The position numbers and the translations under genes were made by a program. This document shows, in pieces, positions 22,926 to 30,770 of a DNA stretch of 64,000 bases. Origin of the DNA: DATCLS01 sp035296625 (GTDB lineage: Bacteria; Actinomycetota; Acidimicrobiia; Acidimicrobiales; VFJN01); assembly GCA_035296625.1 (NCBI GenBank), contig DATHAO010000047.1, positions 1 through 64,000 on the forward strand, read 5' to 3'. The notes under the pieces were generated by a model. The model saw nothing but the letters and a program-made list of their open reading frames with translations, was not told the origin of the DNA and searched no databases. Each line of letters starts with the position of its first letter. Position 1 is the stretch's first letter.

Positions 22926-23768
22926 GTGCCCGAGGCAGCCGGCGCCACGACCTACCTCGACCGCATCGTCGCCGCCCACCGGACGATGGCGGCCGCCGAT
23001 ACCCGGCCCCTGCCCGGCCTGATCGAGGAGGCCCGGGCCCAGCCGCCGACCCGGGGCTTCGCCGCCGCCCTGCGCGCCGACCACGCCCGCGCCGACCACG
23101 CCCGCGCCGACCACGCCCGCACCCTCGCCGTCATCGCCGAGGTGAAGCGCCGCTCGCCCTCGAAGGGCGACCTGTACCCCGACCTCGACGCGGCGGCCGT
23201 GGCCCGGGCCTACGAGCGCGGTGGGGCGGCGTGCCTCTCGGTGCTCACCGACGTCGAGTTCTTCGGGGGCTCGGTCGCCGACCTGCACGCCGCCCGGAGC
23301 GCCACGGCGCTGCCGGTCCTGCGCAAGGACTTCACGGTGAGCGCCGCGGACCTGTGCGACGCCCGCTCCATGGGAGCGGACGCCGTCCTGCTCATCGCCG
23401 CCGCCCTCGACGACGCCGAGCTGGCCGACCTCCACGCCCTGGCGGTCGATCTCGACCTCGACGCCTTGGTCGAGGTGCACGACGAGGCCGAGCTCGATCG
23501 GGCGCTGGAGGTGGGCGCCACGCTCGTCGGGGTGAACCAGCGCGACCTCGTGACCTTCGCCGTCGACCCCGACAGGGCGGTGCGGGTGGCGGCGGCCATG
23601 CCAGCGTCGGTCATGCGGGTGGCCGAGTCCGGCATCCGGGGCCCCGGCGACGCCAGCGCCCTGGCCGCCGCGGGCTTCGACGCCGTGCTGGTCGGCGAGT
23701 CGCTCGTCACCGCCCGCGACCCCGCCGCCGCGGTCGCGGCCCTGCGCCGACCGCCGGGACGTCCGTAA
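22926..23768 (+). CDS. trpC: indole-3-glycerol phosphate synthase
   Basis: A 280-residue TIM barrel closing the indole ring from CdRP. Catalytic Lys is in VIAEVKRRSPSKGDL, further active-site segments are VLTDVEFFGGS, LPVLRKDFTV, DAVLLIAAAL, LVEVHDEAEL, GVNQRDLVTF and ESGIRGPGDA. Just before the first core strand lies a threefold ADHAR repeat (about residues 50-64) that most TrpC proteins lack. The gene is monofunctional; trpF is separate, 41 bases downstream. GTG start with its own -10 hexamer. Confidence 0.97.
   Translation: MPEAAGATTYLDRIVAAHRTMAAADTRPLPGLIEEARAQPPTRGFAAALRADHARADHARADHARTLAVIAEVKRRSPSKGDLYPDLDAAAVARAYERGGAACLSVLTDVEFFGGSVADLHAARSATALPVLRKDFTVSAADLCDARSMGADAVLLIAAALDDAELADLHALAVDLDLDALVEVHDEAELDRALEVGATLVGVNQRDLVTFAVDPDRAVRVAAAMPASVMRVAESGIRGPGDASALAAAGFDAVLVGESLVTARDPAAAVAALRRPPGRP
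23074..23118 (+). repeat. three perfect 15-bp repeats inside trpC
   Basis: GCGCCGACCACGCCC three times in a row (23074, 23089, 23104) with no mismatch, adding ten residues to the loop before the first barrel strand. Perfect identity suggests a recent expansion. Confidence 0.95.
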
Positions 23769-23797
23769 CCCTGTTCGGGCGGGCGGGCGACGGTCGG

Positions 23798-23803
23798 TAG
23801 CCT
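23798..23803 (+). promoter_or_regulatory. trpF -10 element
   Basis: TAGCCT ends 6 nt before the trpF GTG, in the 41-base gap after trpC. Confidence 0.5.
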
Positions 23804-23809
23804 GCCTGC

Positions 23810-24520
23810 GTGTTCGTCAAGATCTGCGGGGTCACCAACGAGGAGGACGCCTTGCTGGCGGTGGCCATGGGGGCCGACGCCGTCGGCTTCGTGTTCGCCC
23901 CGTCGACCCGCCAGATCGCCCCGCAGAAGGCCGCCGACATCGCCAAGCGGCTGCCGTCCGAGATCGTCACGGTGGGGGTCTTCCGCGACGAGACGCGCCA
24001 GCGGGTCGTCGACATCGTTCACCAGAGCGGGCTGCGGGCCGCCCAGCTCCACGGCCACGAGCCGCCGGCCACCTCGCGGTGGGTCCGGGCCCGCGTGCCC
24101 CTCTTGTTCAAGGCGTTCGCCGCCGGCGACACGCTGCTCGAGCAGGCCGATGACTACGGCGCGGACGCCATCCTCGTCGACTCCCTGCGCCCCGGCTCCG
24201 GCGAGGTGTTCGACTGGTCGCTCGCCGAGGGGGCGCCCACCGACCGGAAGGTGATCCTCGCCGGCGGCCTCACCCCCGAGAACGTAGGCGACGCCGTGCG
24301 CCACATCCGCCCCTGGGGCGTCGACGTGTCCTCCGGCGTCGAGGCGTTGCCCGGCCGCAAGGACGCCCGCAAGCTGCGCTCGTTCATCTACGCCGCCCGC
24401 ATCGCCGAGCCTCCGGCCCCGGCCGAGCAGACGCCGGCGAGCGCCGCCGGGCCGGACCGCACCGGCGACCGGCGGCCCGGCGACCGCCCCTTCGACTGGA
24501 TGGCCGACGACCCCTCATGA
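23810..24520 (+). CDS. trpF: phosphoribosylanthranilate isomerase
   Basis: A 236-residue TIM barrel converting PRA to CdRP. The catalytic Cys is in FVKICGVTNEEDA at the N-terminus and the catalytic Asp in DAILVDSLRPGSGEVFDW. Other family segments are GFVFAPSTRQI, VGVFRDE, AAQLHGHE, ILAGGLTPENV and GVDVSSGVEALPGRKD. About 30 residues after the barrel (PAPAEQTPASAAGPDRTGDR) are a disordered Pro/Ala-rich tail. A dedicated TrpF is absent from the PriA-using actinobacteria. trpB overlaps by ATGA. Confidence 0.95.
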   Translation: MFVKICGVTNEEDALLAVAMGADAVGFVFAPSTRQIAPQKAADIAKRLPSEIVTVGVFRDETRQRVVDIVHQSGLRAAQLHGHEPPATSRWVRARVPLLFKAFAAGDTLLEQADDYGADAILVDSLRPGSGEVFDWSLAEGAPTDRKVILAGGLTPENVGDAVRHIRPWGVDVSSGVEALPGRKDARKLRSFIYAARIAEPPAPAEQTPASAAGPDRTGDRRPGDRPFDWMADDPS

Positions 24521-25728
24521 CCGACACCACGCACCCCGTCAGCCTCATGGGCGACCCCGGGGACCGGGGCCGCTTCGGCGAGTTCGGCGGGCAGTTCGTG
24601 CCCGAGACGCTCGTGCCCGCCTGCCAGCAGCTCGACGCCGCGTTCCGTGACGCGTGGGCCGACCCCGGCTTCCGCCTCGAGCTCGATCGCCTTCTGCGCG
24701 ACTATGCCGGACGGCCCTCGCTGCTCACCGAGTGCGCCAACCTCTCCGCCGAGCTCGGCGTGCGGGTCCTGCTCAAGCGCGAGGACCTGAACCACACCGG
24801 CTCGCACAAGATCAACAACGTGCTCGGCCAGGCCCTGCTGGCCAAGCGCATGGGCAAGACCCGCCTCGTGGCCGAGACCGGGGCTGGCCAGCACGGGGTG
24901 GCCAGCGCCACGGCCGCCGCCCTGCTGGGCCTCGAGTGCACGGTCTACATGGGCGAGGTCGACATGGAGCGCCAGGCGCTCAACGTCTTCCGCATGCGCC
25001 TGCTCGGCAGCGAGGTCCGCCCGGCCAGCTCGGGCAGCCGCACGCTGAAGGACGCGGTCAACGAGGCGCTGCGGGACTGGGTCGCCACCGTCGAGACCAC
25101 GCACTACTGCCTCGGTTCGGCCATGGGCCCGCACCCGTACCCGTACATGGTCCGCGAGCTGCACCGGGTCATCGGCGACGAGGCGCGGGAACAGTGCCGC
25201 AGCCTCACCGGCGGCGATCCCGACGTGGTCGTGGCCTGCGTGGGCGGCGGCTCGAACGCCATCGGCATCTTCTCGGGCTTCGTCGACCTGCCCGGCGTCG
25301 AACTGGTGGGCGCCGAGCCGGCCGGAGGGGCTGCCGTGGGCCGGGGCATTCCCGGCGTGGTCCACGGCTCGAAGTCCTACCTCCTGCAGGACGAGGAGGG
25401 CCAGGTGATCGAGGCCCGGTCGGTCTCGGCCGGGCTCGACTACCCGGGCGTCGGCCCCGAGCACGCCCACCTGGCCGAGCTGGGCCGGGCCCGGTACGAG
25501 CCGGTCGACGACGACGAGGTCCTGGCGGCGTTCGAGCTGCTGGCCCGCACCGAGGGCATCATCCCCGCGCTCGAGTCGGCCCACGCTCTCGCCTGGGTGG
25601 CGCGGGAGCGTGGGAGGCTCGCCGGGCGCACCGTGCTGCTCAACCTGTCGGGCCGGGGCGACAAGGACGTCGCCCAGGTGGCCCGGCTGCTCGGTGCCGA
25701 CCTGTCGGGGACGGGGCTGGAGGCGTGA
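24517..25728 (+). CDS. trpB: tryptophan synthase beta chain
   Basis: A 403-residue PLP enzyme condensing indole with serine. The N-terminus GRFGEFGGQFVPETL is canonical; PLP-binding Lys98 is in LNHTGSHKINN; AETGAGQHGVA, GSAMGPHPYPYMVREL, the phosphate loop CVGGGSNAIG and LNLSGRGDKD follow. This is the TrpB1 type that works with TrpA. The channel and COMM-domain residues (YMGEVDMERQALNVFRM) look normal. It overlaps both trpF and trpA, giving tight stoichiometric coupling. Confidence 0.98.
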   Translation: MTDTTHPVSLMGDPGDRGRFGEFGGQFVPETLVPACQQLDAAFRDAWADPGFRLELDRLLRDYAGRPSLLTECANLSAELGVRVLLKREDLNHTGSHKINNVLGQALLAKRMGKTRLVAETGAGQHGVASATAAALLGLECTVYMGEVDMERQALNVFRMRLLGSEVRPASSGSRTLKDAVNEALRDWVATVETTHYCLGSAMGPHPYPYMVRELHRVIGDEAREQCRSLTGGDPDVVVACVGGGSNAIGIFSGFVDLPGVELVGAEPAGGAAVGRGIPGVVHGSKSYLLQDEEGQVIEARSVSAGLDYPGVGPEHAHLAELGRARYEPVDDDEVLAAFELLARTEGIIPALESAHALAWVARERGRLAGRTVLLNLSGRGDKDVAQVARLLGADLSGTGLEA

Positions 25729-26558
25729 GCCCAGAGCCGAGCACTGGGGCCGCCGCCGGTGGGCTCCTCGACGTGGGCGAGATCGGCAAGCTGGAGGCCA
25801 CGCTGCGGGCCCAGCGCGACGAGGGCCACAAGCTGCTCGTCCCGTACGTCACGGGCGGCTTCCCCGGCTGGGAGCGGGCGGTCGAGGCCGTCGCCGCCGC
25901 GGGCGCCGATGCGATCGAGATCGGCATCCCGTTCTCCGACCCCGTGATGGACGGGCCCACGATCCAGGAGGCCTCCGAGCGGGCGCTGGCCGCCGGGGCG
26001 ACGCCCCAGGGCATCGTGTCGGCCGCCGGGCGGCTCGACACGGGCGGCGTGCCCGTCGTGGTCATGACCTACTACAACACCGTGCACCGCAACGGCCACG
26101 TGCGGTTCGCGGCCTCCCTCGCGGCGGCTGGTGTGGCCGGCGCGATCGTGCCCGACCTGCCGCTCGAGGAGGTGGGTGAGTGGGCGGCGGCCGCGGACGC
26201 CGCCGGAATCGAGACGATCCTGCTCGCCGCCCCGACCGCCTCCGACGAGCGCCTGGCCCGGGTGTGCGCCCGCTCGCGCGGCTGGGTCTACGGCGTCGGC
26301 CTGCTCGGCGTGACCGGCGAGCGCGCCGCCCTGGCGCGCAGCGCCCTGGAGATCGCCACCCGGCTCAAGCACACGACCGACAAGCCCGTGCTCGTCGGCG
26401 TCGGCGTGTCCACCGCCGCCCAGGCCGCCGAGGTGGCCGCCGTGGCCGACGGGGTGATCGTGGGCTCGGCCCTCGTCCGCCGCCTGCTCGACGGCGGGGG
26501 TGCGGAGGCGGCCGGTGCCTTCGTGGCCGAGCTGCGCGCCGGCCTCGACCCCGGCTGA
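25725..26558 (+). CDS. trpA: tryptophan synthase alpha chain
   Basis: A 277-residue TIM barrel cleaving indole-3-glycerol phosphate. Catalytic Glu and Asp are in AIEIGIPFSDPVMDGPTIQ, followed by MTYYNTVHRNG, VPDLPLEE, LLAAPTASDERL, YGVGLLGVTGER and the phosphate site GVGVSTAAQAAEV. About 20 extra residues precede the usual start region. GTG 25725 overlaps the trpB stop. It ends the tryptophan genes of the operon; trpD and trpG are elsewhere. Confidence 0.97.
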   Translation: MSPEPSTGAAAGGLLDVGEIGKLEATLRAQRDEGHKLLVPYVTGGFPGWERAVEAVAAAGADAIEIGIPFSDPVMDGPTIQEASERALAAGATPQGIVSAAGRLDTGGVPVVVMTYYNTVHRNGHVRFAASLAAAGVAGAIVPDLPLEEVGEWAAAADAAGIETILLAAPTASDERLARVCARSRGWVYGVGLLGVTGERAALARSALEIATRLKHTTDKPVLVGVGVSTAAQAAEVAAVADGVIVGSALVRRLLDGGGAEAAGAFVAELRAGLDPG

Positions 26559-26584
26559 GCGGCGGGTCGGGGCGAGGGAGCGCG

Positions 26585-28081
26585 ATGGGCGCCGGCCGAG
26601 CCGTCGTCACGGGTGTCGCCGCGGGCCTGGGTGTCCTGCTGGCCGTGGTCGCCGTGGCCGCCGGCCGGCCCGACCGGGCCGAGGTCCCCGCGGCGCTGGC
26701 GGGCGACGGGGCGGGCGACGAGGCCGCCGGTGGCGTCGACGACGAGGTGGCGTGGGACCCGCGCGTGGTCGACCTGGTGCGCTTCGTCGAGGACGAGCGC
26801 GGCCTCCGGTTCCGGCACCCCGTGGCCGTCGAGCTGCTCGACACCGATGCCTACCTCGCGGAGCTCGGCGTCGACACCGGCGCCACGACCGACGACGAGC
26901 TCGACGACGAGCCGGAGGAGCCGCCCGAGGCCGCGGCGTCGGTGGCCGACGACGGCCTCGACGTGCTGCGGGCGCTCGGCGTCGTGGCGCCAGCCGACGA
27001 GGCGGCGGAGGCCGCCACCGGCGACGACGGCAGCTTCGGGTTCTACGACTACGACCAGGAGCGCCTGGTGGTGCGCGGGCCCGACCTGTCGCCCACCGCG
27101 CAGGGCACGATCGTCCACGAGCTCACGCACGTGCTCGACGACCAGCATTTCGACCTGGACTCCCTCTACGCCGACCCGGGCCTCACCGAGGAGCAGTTCG
27201 CAGCCCGCGAGGCCCTCGTCGAGGGCGATGCCGTGCGCGTCGAGGACGCCTGGGTGGGCACGCTCGACAGGACCACGTTCGACGAGTACGTCGAAGGCAG
27301 CTTCGGCCCGGGCTCCCCGACCGCCAGCGGTTCGCTGGGCGAGTTGGGCGTGGCGGCGCTGCTGCAGGAGCGCGTCGGCGTCCCGTACAACCTGGGGGGC
27401 ACGATGGTCGACGTGCTCGTCCTGGCCGGCGGCGACCCCGCCCTCGACGCCGCGTTCCGGGCCCCGCCCGACACCACCGAGGGTCTGCTCGACCCGCGGG
27501 CGCTCGTCGGCGGCGAGCAGGCCGCGCCCGTCGAGGCCCCCGTCCCGGCCGGGACGGTGGAGCAGACGACGACGCTCGGGGCCGTGGACCTGTTCCTGGT
27601 CCTCACTGCCGGCATCGACGCACACACAGCGCTCGCGGCCACCGACGGCTGGGGCGGCGACGTGGCCGTAACCTACGCGGGTGAGGGCGGCGTGACGTGC
27701 GTGGACCTGGCGGTCGTGGGCGACACCGCCGCCGACACCGACGAGATCGCCGCGGCCCTGGCCGACTGGGGCGACGCCGGGGCTGCCGAGGCCACGGCCG
27801 AGCGGCGCGACGACGGCGCCGCGGTGCTGCACGCCTGCCCGCCGGCGGGCGGCCCCGTCGAGCCGCTGGTCGACCCGGGCGACGCCGTCTACCTGCCCAT
27901 CGACCGGTCGTACCACCTGACCGAGGCCATGGCCGTGGGCGGCCTCGGGGCGGACGAGGCGTTCGCCTACGCCGACTGCGTGGTCCGTGAGCTCACGCTT
28001 CACCAGATCATCGCCAGCTACGACGACGAGGTGCCGGCGGCGACCCAGGCCACGATCGACGACGCGGTCGCCGGCTGCTGA
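26585..28081 (+). CDS. secreted HEXXH metalloprotease-like protein
   Basis: A 498-residue protein starting with an N-terminal hydrophobic helix (RAVVTGVAAGLGVLLAVVAV) that serves as signal or anchor, followed by acidic linkers. The zinc motif VHELTHVLDDQHFDLD is at about residues 177-192, and AREALVEGDAVRVEDAW about 30 residues later would give the third (Glu) ligand, as in other HExxH-DQHFDL-EGDA proteins of unknown role. The C-terminal half has no recognisable catalytic feature. It begins 27 bases after trpA with a real Shine-Dalgarno (GAGGGAG), so it may ride on the trp transcript. Substrate unknown. Confidence 0.75.
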   Translation: MGAGRAVVTGVAAGLGVLLAVVAVAAGRPDRAEVPAALAGDGAGDEAAGGVDDEVAWDPRVVDLVRFVEDERGLRFRHPVAVELLDTDAYLAELGVDTGATTDDELDDEPEEPPEAAASVADDGLDVLRALGVVAPADEAAEAATGDDGSFGFYDYDQERLVVRGPDLSPTAQGTIVHELTHVLDDQHFDLDSLYADPGLTEEQFAAREALVEGDAVRVEDAWVGTLDRTTFDEYVEGSFGPGSPTASGSLGELGVAALLQERVGVPYNLGGTMVDVLVLAGGDPALDAAFRAPPDTTEGLLDPRALVGGEQAAPVEAPVPAGTVEQTTTLGAVDLFLVLTAGIDAHTALAATDGWGGDVAVTYAGEGGVTCVDLAVVGDTAADTDEIAAALADWGDAGAAEATAERRDDGAAVLHACPPAGGPVEPLVDPGDAVYLPIDRSYHLTEAMAVGGLGADEAFAYADCVVRELTLHQIIASYDDEVPAATQATIDDAVAGC

Positions 28082-28205
28082 CGGCCTCGACGGGCCGGCC
28101 GCGGTCGCGCCGATGTCTAACCGGCGCTCGCTGAGGCCGGCGGCGGGCCGCCGTCGGCCGGACGCTGACGGCCTCGACGGACCGGCCGTGGTCGGCGCCG
28201 ATGCC
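28078..28205. repeat. pair of about 39-bp direct repeats, 87 bp apart
   Basis: CTGACGGCCTCGACGG begins at 28078, covering the stop of the preceding gene, and again at 28165; each copy extends to GCGCCGATG with a few differences. They fill the gap to the convergent SRPBCC gene. Confidence 0.8.
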
Positions 28206-28220
28206 CGGCATGCGCTCGGC

Positions 28221-28700
28221 TCACGCGATGCGGCCCAGGTGGTCGGCCAACCAAGCAAGCAGGTACGGCTCCCCGACGCGGGTGTGGGCAACCTCCTCGG
28301 CCGCCGTGTCGGGCGGCAGGTTGCGGAAGCCGCGGTGCTCGAGCGTGACCCGCGTGCCGCCGGGCACGGGGTCGAAGCGCACCTCGATCTCCGTGACCGG
28401 GTCGGGGATGCGCCGGCTGGTGTAGGTCATGACCAGGCGGCGGCCCGCCTCCCACGCCGTGATCGTGCCCATCGTGAAGCCCTCGCCGGTGGCGGCGTCC
28501 CAGACCTCGATCCAGCGCCCGCCCACGCCCGGCTCGATGCGGATGCCCACGGCCCGATCGGGGTCGTTCCACGAGTAGGGCGTGTCCTTGTACCAGGCGC
28601 CCATGTCGGCGGTGAAGACCCGGAACGCGGTGGCCGGGTCGACCGCCACCTCGACGGCGGTCGAGACGGCGTCCGGCGCGGTGTGGTGCCCGGTGCTCAC
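28221..28700 (-). CDS. SRPBCC/AHSA1-domain protein
   Basis: A 159-residue helix-grip protein of the Aha1-C-like START superfamily: VEVAVDPATAFRVFTADMG, then EPGVGGRWIEVWDAATGEGF, RLVMTYTSRR, TEIEVRFDPVPGGTRVTLEHRGF and a closing amphipathic helix. These bind small hydrophobic ligands in a cavity. It follows an ArsR regulator with a GTGA overlap. This ArsR-plus-SRPBCC pairing is very common in bacteria and suggests that the regulator responds to the ligand of this protein; the ligand itself cannot be read from sequence. Confidence 0.88.
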   Translation of the reverse strand: MSTGHHTAPDAVSTAVEVAVDPATAFRVFTADMGAWYKDTPYSWNDPDRAVGIRIEPGVGGRWIEVWDAATGEGFTMGTITAWEAGRRLVMTYTSRRIPDPVTEIEVRFDPVPGGTRVTLEHRGFRNLPPDTAAEEVAHTRVGEPYLLAWLADHLGRIA

Positions 28701-29113
28701 GCCGGCGCCGCCGGCTCGTCCGGCCCACCGGCGGCCGCCTGGCTCGGCCGGGCTGGCTCGGCCGGCTCACCGGCGGCCGCCTGGCTCTCCACAGCGTGCG
28801 CGTCGACATGGGCCTTGAACGCCCCGAGCTGCTCGTTCCAGAACGCCTGGACCTGGTCGAGCCAGGCCTGCAGGGCCGTGAAGGGCTCACGCCGCAGTCG
28901 ATAGACCCGCAGCCGGGCGTCGTCGCCGTCGGTCTCCGCCTCGACGAGCCCGCTGGCGCGCAGCACCCGCAGGTGGCGGCTCATCGCGGGGGCGCTCATG
29001 GCGACCGAGGCGGCCAACTCGCCGGCCGGCCGGGGCGACTGGCGCAGCAGGTCGACCACCTTGCGGCGGGTGGGGTCGGCCAGCGCCGTGAGCGTGGCGT
29101 CGAGATCGGTCAC
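28697..29113 (-). CDS. ArsR-family transcriptional regulator
   Basis: A 138-residue winged-helix regulator: TALADPTRRKVVDLLRQSPR, PAGELAASVAMSAPAMSRHLRVL (recognition helix) and the beta-hairpin wing at VEAETDGDDARLRVYRLR. No CVC metal-binding motif is present, so it is not an arsenic sensor. The C-terminal 30 residues are a repeat-like Ala/Pro/Glu tail (SQAAAGEPAEPARPSQAAAG). It is divergent from a cupin gene across an AT-richer gap of 85 bases. Confidence 0.9.
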   Translation of the reverse strand: MTDLDATLTALADPTRRKVVDLLRQSPRPAGELAASVAMSAPAMSRHLRVLRASGLVEAETDGDDARLRVYRLRREPFTALQAWLDQVQAFWNEQLGAFKAHVDAHAVESQAAAGEPAEPARPSQAAAGGPDEPAAPA

Positions 29114-29121
29114 CGCCCGCG

Positions 29122-29192
29122 ATAATGGGCGAAACAGTCACCCTAAAGCAAATAATTCACACTTGCGTTAAAGGATGGGCCCGCGCCACAGT
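29122..29192. promoter_or_regulatory. divergent promoters of the arsR-like and cupin genes
   Basis: Minus strand: TTGCTT (29151-29146), 18-nt spacer, CATTAT (29127-29122), ending 8 nt before the regulator GTG. Plus strand: TTGCGT (29163-29168), 18-nt spacer, CACAGT (29187-29192), ending 6 nt before the cupin ATG. The -35 boxes lie 11 nt apart, so one bound repressor could affect both genes. Confidence 0.6.
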
Positions 29193-29198
29193 GGCGGC

Positions 29199-29612
29199 AT
29201 GACCTCTCCCGCCTTCGACTTGTCCGACACGTACGTCTCGGTGCACACCACCGGCGAGGCCCGCGCCGTTCCCGTCGACGACGGCTTCTGGCCCGAGGTG
29301 ATGGCCGGGAAGCGCCCCGAGCTCGCGAGCGGATGGCTCCTCGCGGGGTTCGAGTACGCCGGCGACTGGGGCACGTGGGAGCGGCACCCGGCCGGCGACG
29401 AGATCGTCACGCTGCTGTCGGGCGCCGTCGACATCGTGCTCGACGAGGGCGGCGCCGAGCGGACCGTGAGCCTGACCGCGGGCCAGACATGCATCGTGCC
29501 CCAGGGCACGTGGCACCGCGCCGTCGTGCACGAGCCGGCCCGGGCTGTGCACCTCACGCCGGGCGAGGGCACCGTCCACCGGCCCTACGAGCCGTCGGCG
29601 TCGTCCTTCTGA
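29199..29612 (+). CDS. cupin-domain protein
   Basis: A 137-residue single-domain cupin. The two cupin motifs are present: GTWERHPAGDEIVTLLSGAVDI (about residues 58-79) and PQGTWHRAVVHEP (about 105-117), with His and Glu metal-ligand candidates. The remaining strands fit a small beta-barrel. Likely a metal-binding sensor or small isomerase/dioxygenase; the substrate is unknown. I start at ATG 29199 because the promoter hexamer CACAGT lies just upstream; the ATG at 29175 would precede it. The last 28 bases overlap the convergent hydrolase gene. Confidence 0.85.
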   Translation: MTSPAFDLSDTYVSVHTTGEARAVPVDDGFWPEVMAGKRPELASGWLLAGFEYAGDWGTWERHPAGDEIVTLLSGAVDIVLDEGGAERTVSLTAGQTCIVPQGTWHRAVVHEPARAVHLTPGEGTVHRPYEPSASSF

Positions 29613-30397
29613 GCGGCCTCGTCGACCGTTGCCCCGAGCTCGTCGGCGAGGACCTCGCCGGCGAGGTGCTCGTCGCGCCGGTGCTCGTCGCGGGTGTCTT
29701 CATCGCCGACGGCCACGTCGCCGGGGTCCACGTCGGGGTCGACGTCGACGGTCGACAGGCGCGCCCGCAGGAACTCGATCGTCCGGTTCCACGCCAGCTC
29801 GGCGGCCGGCGGGTCGTGGGCCGGGCGGTCCGCCTCGAAGAACCAATGCGAGGTGCCCGGGTAGCGGTGGAACGTGACGTCCTTGTCGAGCAGCTTGAGG
29901 TCGGCCTCCAGCAGGACGAGCTCGTCCTCGTCGACGAGCTCGTCGTGCTCGGCGAAGTGACCGAGGAACGGCGAGGTGGCCGCGGCCATGTCGACGCTCT
30001 GCGAGCCGTAGAACACGACCGTGGCGCCCACCACGTCCGGGATGCGGGTGGCCATGAGCAGCGCCCACGACGCCCCCATCGAGAAGCCGAGCAGGCCCAC
30101 GGGCGCCTCGGGCGTGGCTGGCATCCCCCGCAGCGTTAGCAGGCTGGAGCGTACGAGGTCGAGCGTCACGTCCATGTCGGCCTCGCCGAGCATGGCCCGG
30201 GCCTCGTCGGGGTCGTCGGCGGTGCGCCCGGCGAAGAGGTCCGGGGCGAGCGCCACGAAGCCGGCGGCGGAGAGCCGGTCGCACACGTCCTTGAAGAACG
30301 GGGTCAGGCCCCACCACGAGTGCAGGACGAGCACACCCGGCCCGTCACCTCCGTCGGGCAGGGAGAGGTAGCCGGAACCGGCGGATCGGCGGGGCAT
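29585..30397 (-). CDS. dienelactone hydrolase family protein
   Basis: A 270-residue alpha/beta hydrolase: VLVLHSWWGLTPFFKDVCDR, ALAPDLFAGRTA, the nucleophile elbow GFSMGASWAL, Asp in GHFAEHDELVD and His in YPGTSHWFFE. The nucleophile is Ser, where classic dienelactone hydrolases have Cys. FFEADRP-HDPPAAELAWNRTIEFL matches the family end. After that comes a 45-residue Asp/Val/Arg tail (VDVDPDVDPGDVAVGDED) that is not part of the fold and reads antisense to the cupin gene end. Likely hydrolyses small esters or lactones. ATG 30397 has a -10 hexamer 7 nt upstream. Confidence 0.88.
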   Translation of the reverse strand: MPRRSAGSGYLSLPDGGDGPGVLVLHSWWGLTPFFKDVCDRLSAAGFVALAPDLFAGRTADDPDEARAMLGEADMDVTLDLVRSSLLTLRGMPATPEAPVGLLGFSMGASWALLMATRIPDVVGATVVFYGSQSVDMAAATSPFLGHFAEHDELVDEDELVLLEADLKLLDKDVTFHRYPGTSHWFFEADRPAHDPPAAELAWNRTIEFLRARLSTVDVDPDVDPGDVAVGDEDTRDEHRRDEHLAGEVLADELGATVDEAAQKDDADGS

Positions 30398-30404
30398 GCG
30401 CGGC

Positions 30405-30423
30405 ACGGTACCGCCGGTACGCT
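30405..30423. promoter_or_regulatory. back-to-back leaderless promoters
   Basis: Minus-strand TACCGT (30410-30405) ends 7 nt before the hydrolase ATG; plus-strand TACGCT (30418-30423) ends 8 nt before the GTG at 30432. The two -10 boxes are only 7 nt apart, so polymerase cannot occupy both. Confidence 0.6.
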
Positions 30424-30431
30424 CGCAGACC

Positions 30432-30770
30432 GTGGCCACCGGTGAGAAGGACGACGTCTGCCTGCTGTGCGCCGCCGAGCGCATCACGCCCTGGTACCAC
30501 GAGGACGACGTCTGCTGGATCGCGGACTGCACGATCTGCGACACGCCCATGGTCGTGTGGCGCTGGCACGGCGTCGACCCCTCCGGCGACGAGCTGGCCC
30601 ACATGATGTCGCGCCTGGCGGCGGTGGCCGATGGCGTCTTCGACGGCCACTACTACGACGACCACATGCGCAACATCCCCGACCACTTCCACGTGCACGC
30701 CCGCCCCGAGGGCGGCTTCTTCGGGCACGGCTTCCGCCGCGACGAGCGCGCAGGGCGGCCCACGCGGTGA
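30432..30770 (+). CDS. small Cys/His protein with HIT-like HFHVHARP motif
   Basis: A 112-residue protein with two cysteine pairs, DVCLLCAAERIT (about residues 8-19) and IADCTICDTPMVVW (about 32-45), which look like a zinc-ribbon pair. A C-terminal IPDHFHVHARP resembles the histidine triad of HIT proteins. It lacks the rest of a recognisable HIT fold. The next gene, a truncated haemoglobin, overlaps it by GTGA, so the two are made together. I know similar hypothetical proteins only as actinobacterial unknowns. A redox or nucleotide-binding role is a guess. Confidence 0.7.
   Translation: MATGEKDDVCLLCAAERITPWYHEDDVCWIADCTICDTPMVVWRWHGVDPSGDELAHMMSRLAAVADGVFDGHYYDDHMRNIPDHFHVHARPEGGFFGHGFRRDERAGRPTR

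Noticed and set aside
30432..30770. Calling the small Cys/His protein a true HIT hydrolase
   Set aside because: Only the HFHVHARP segment is HIT-like; the upstream strands and spacing do not match the fold.
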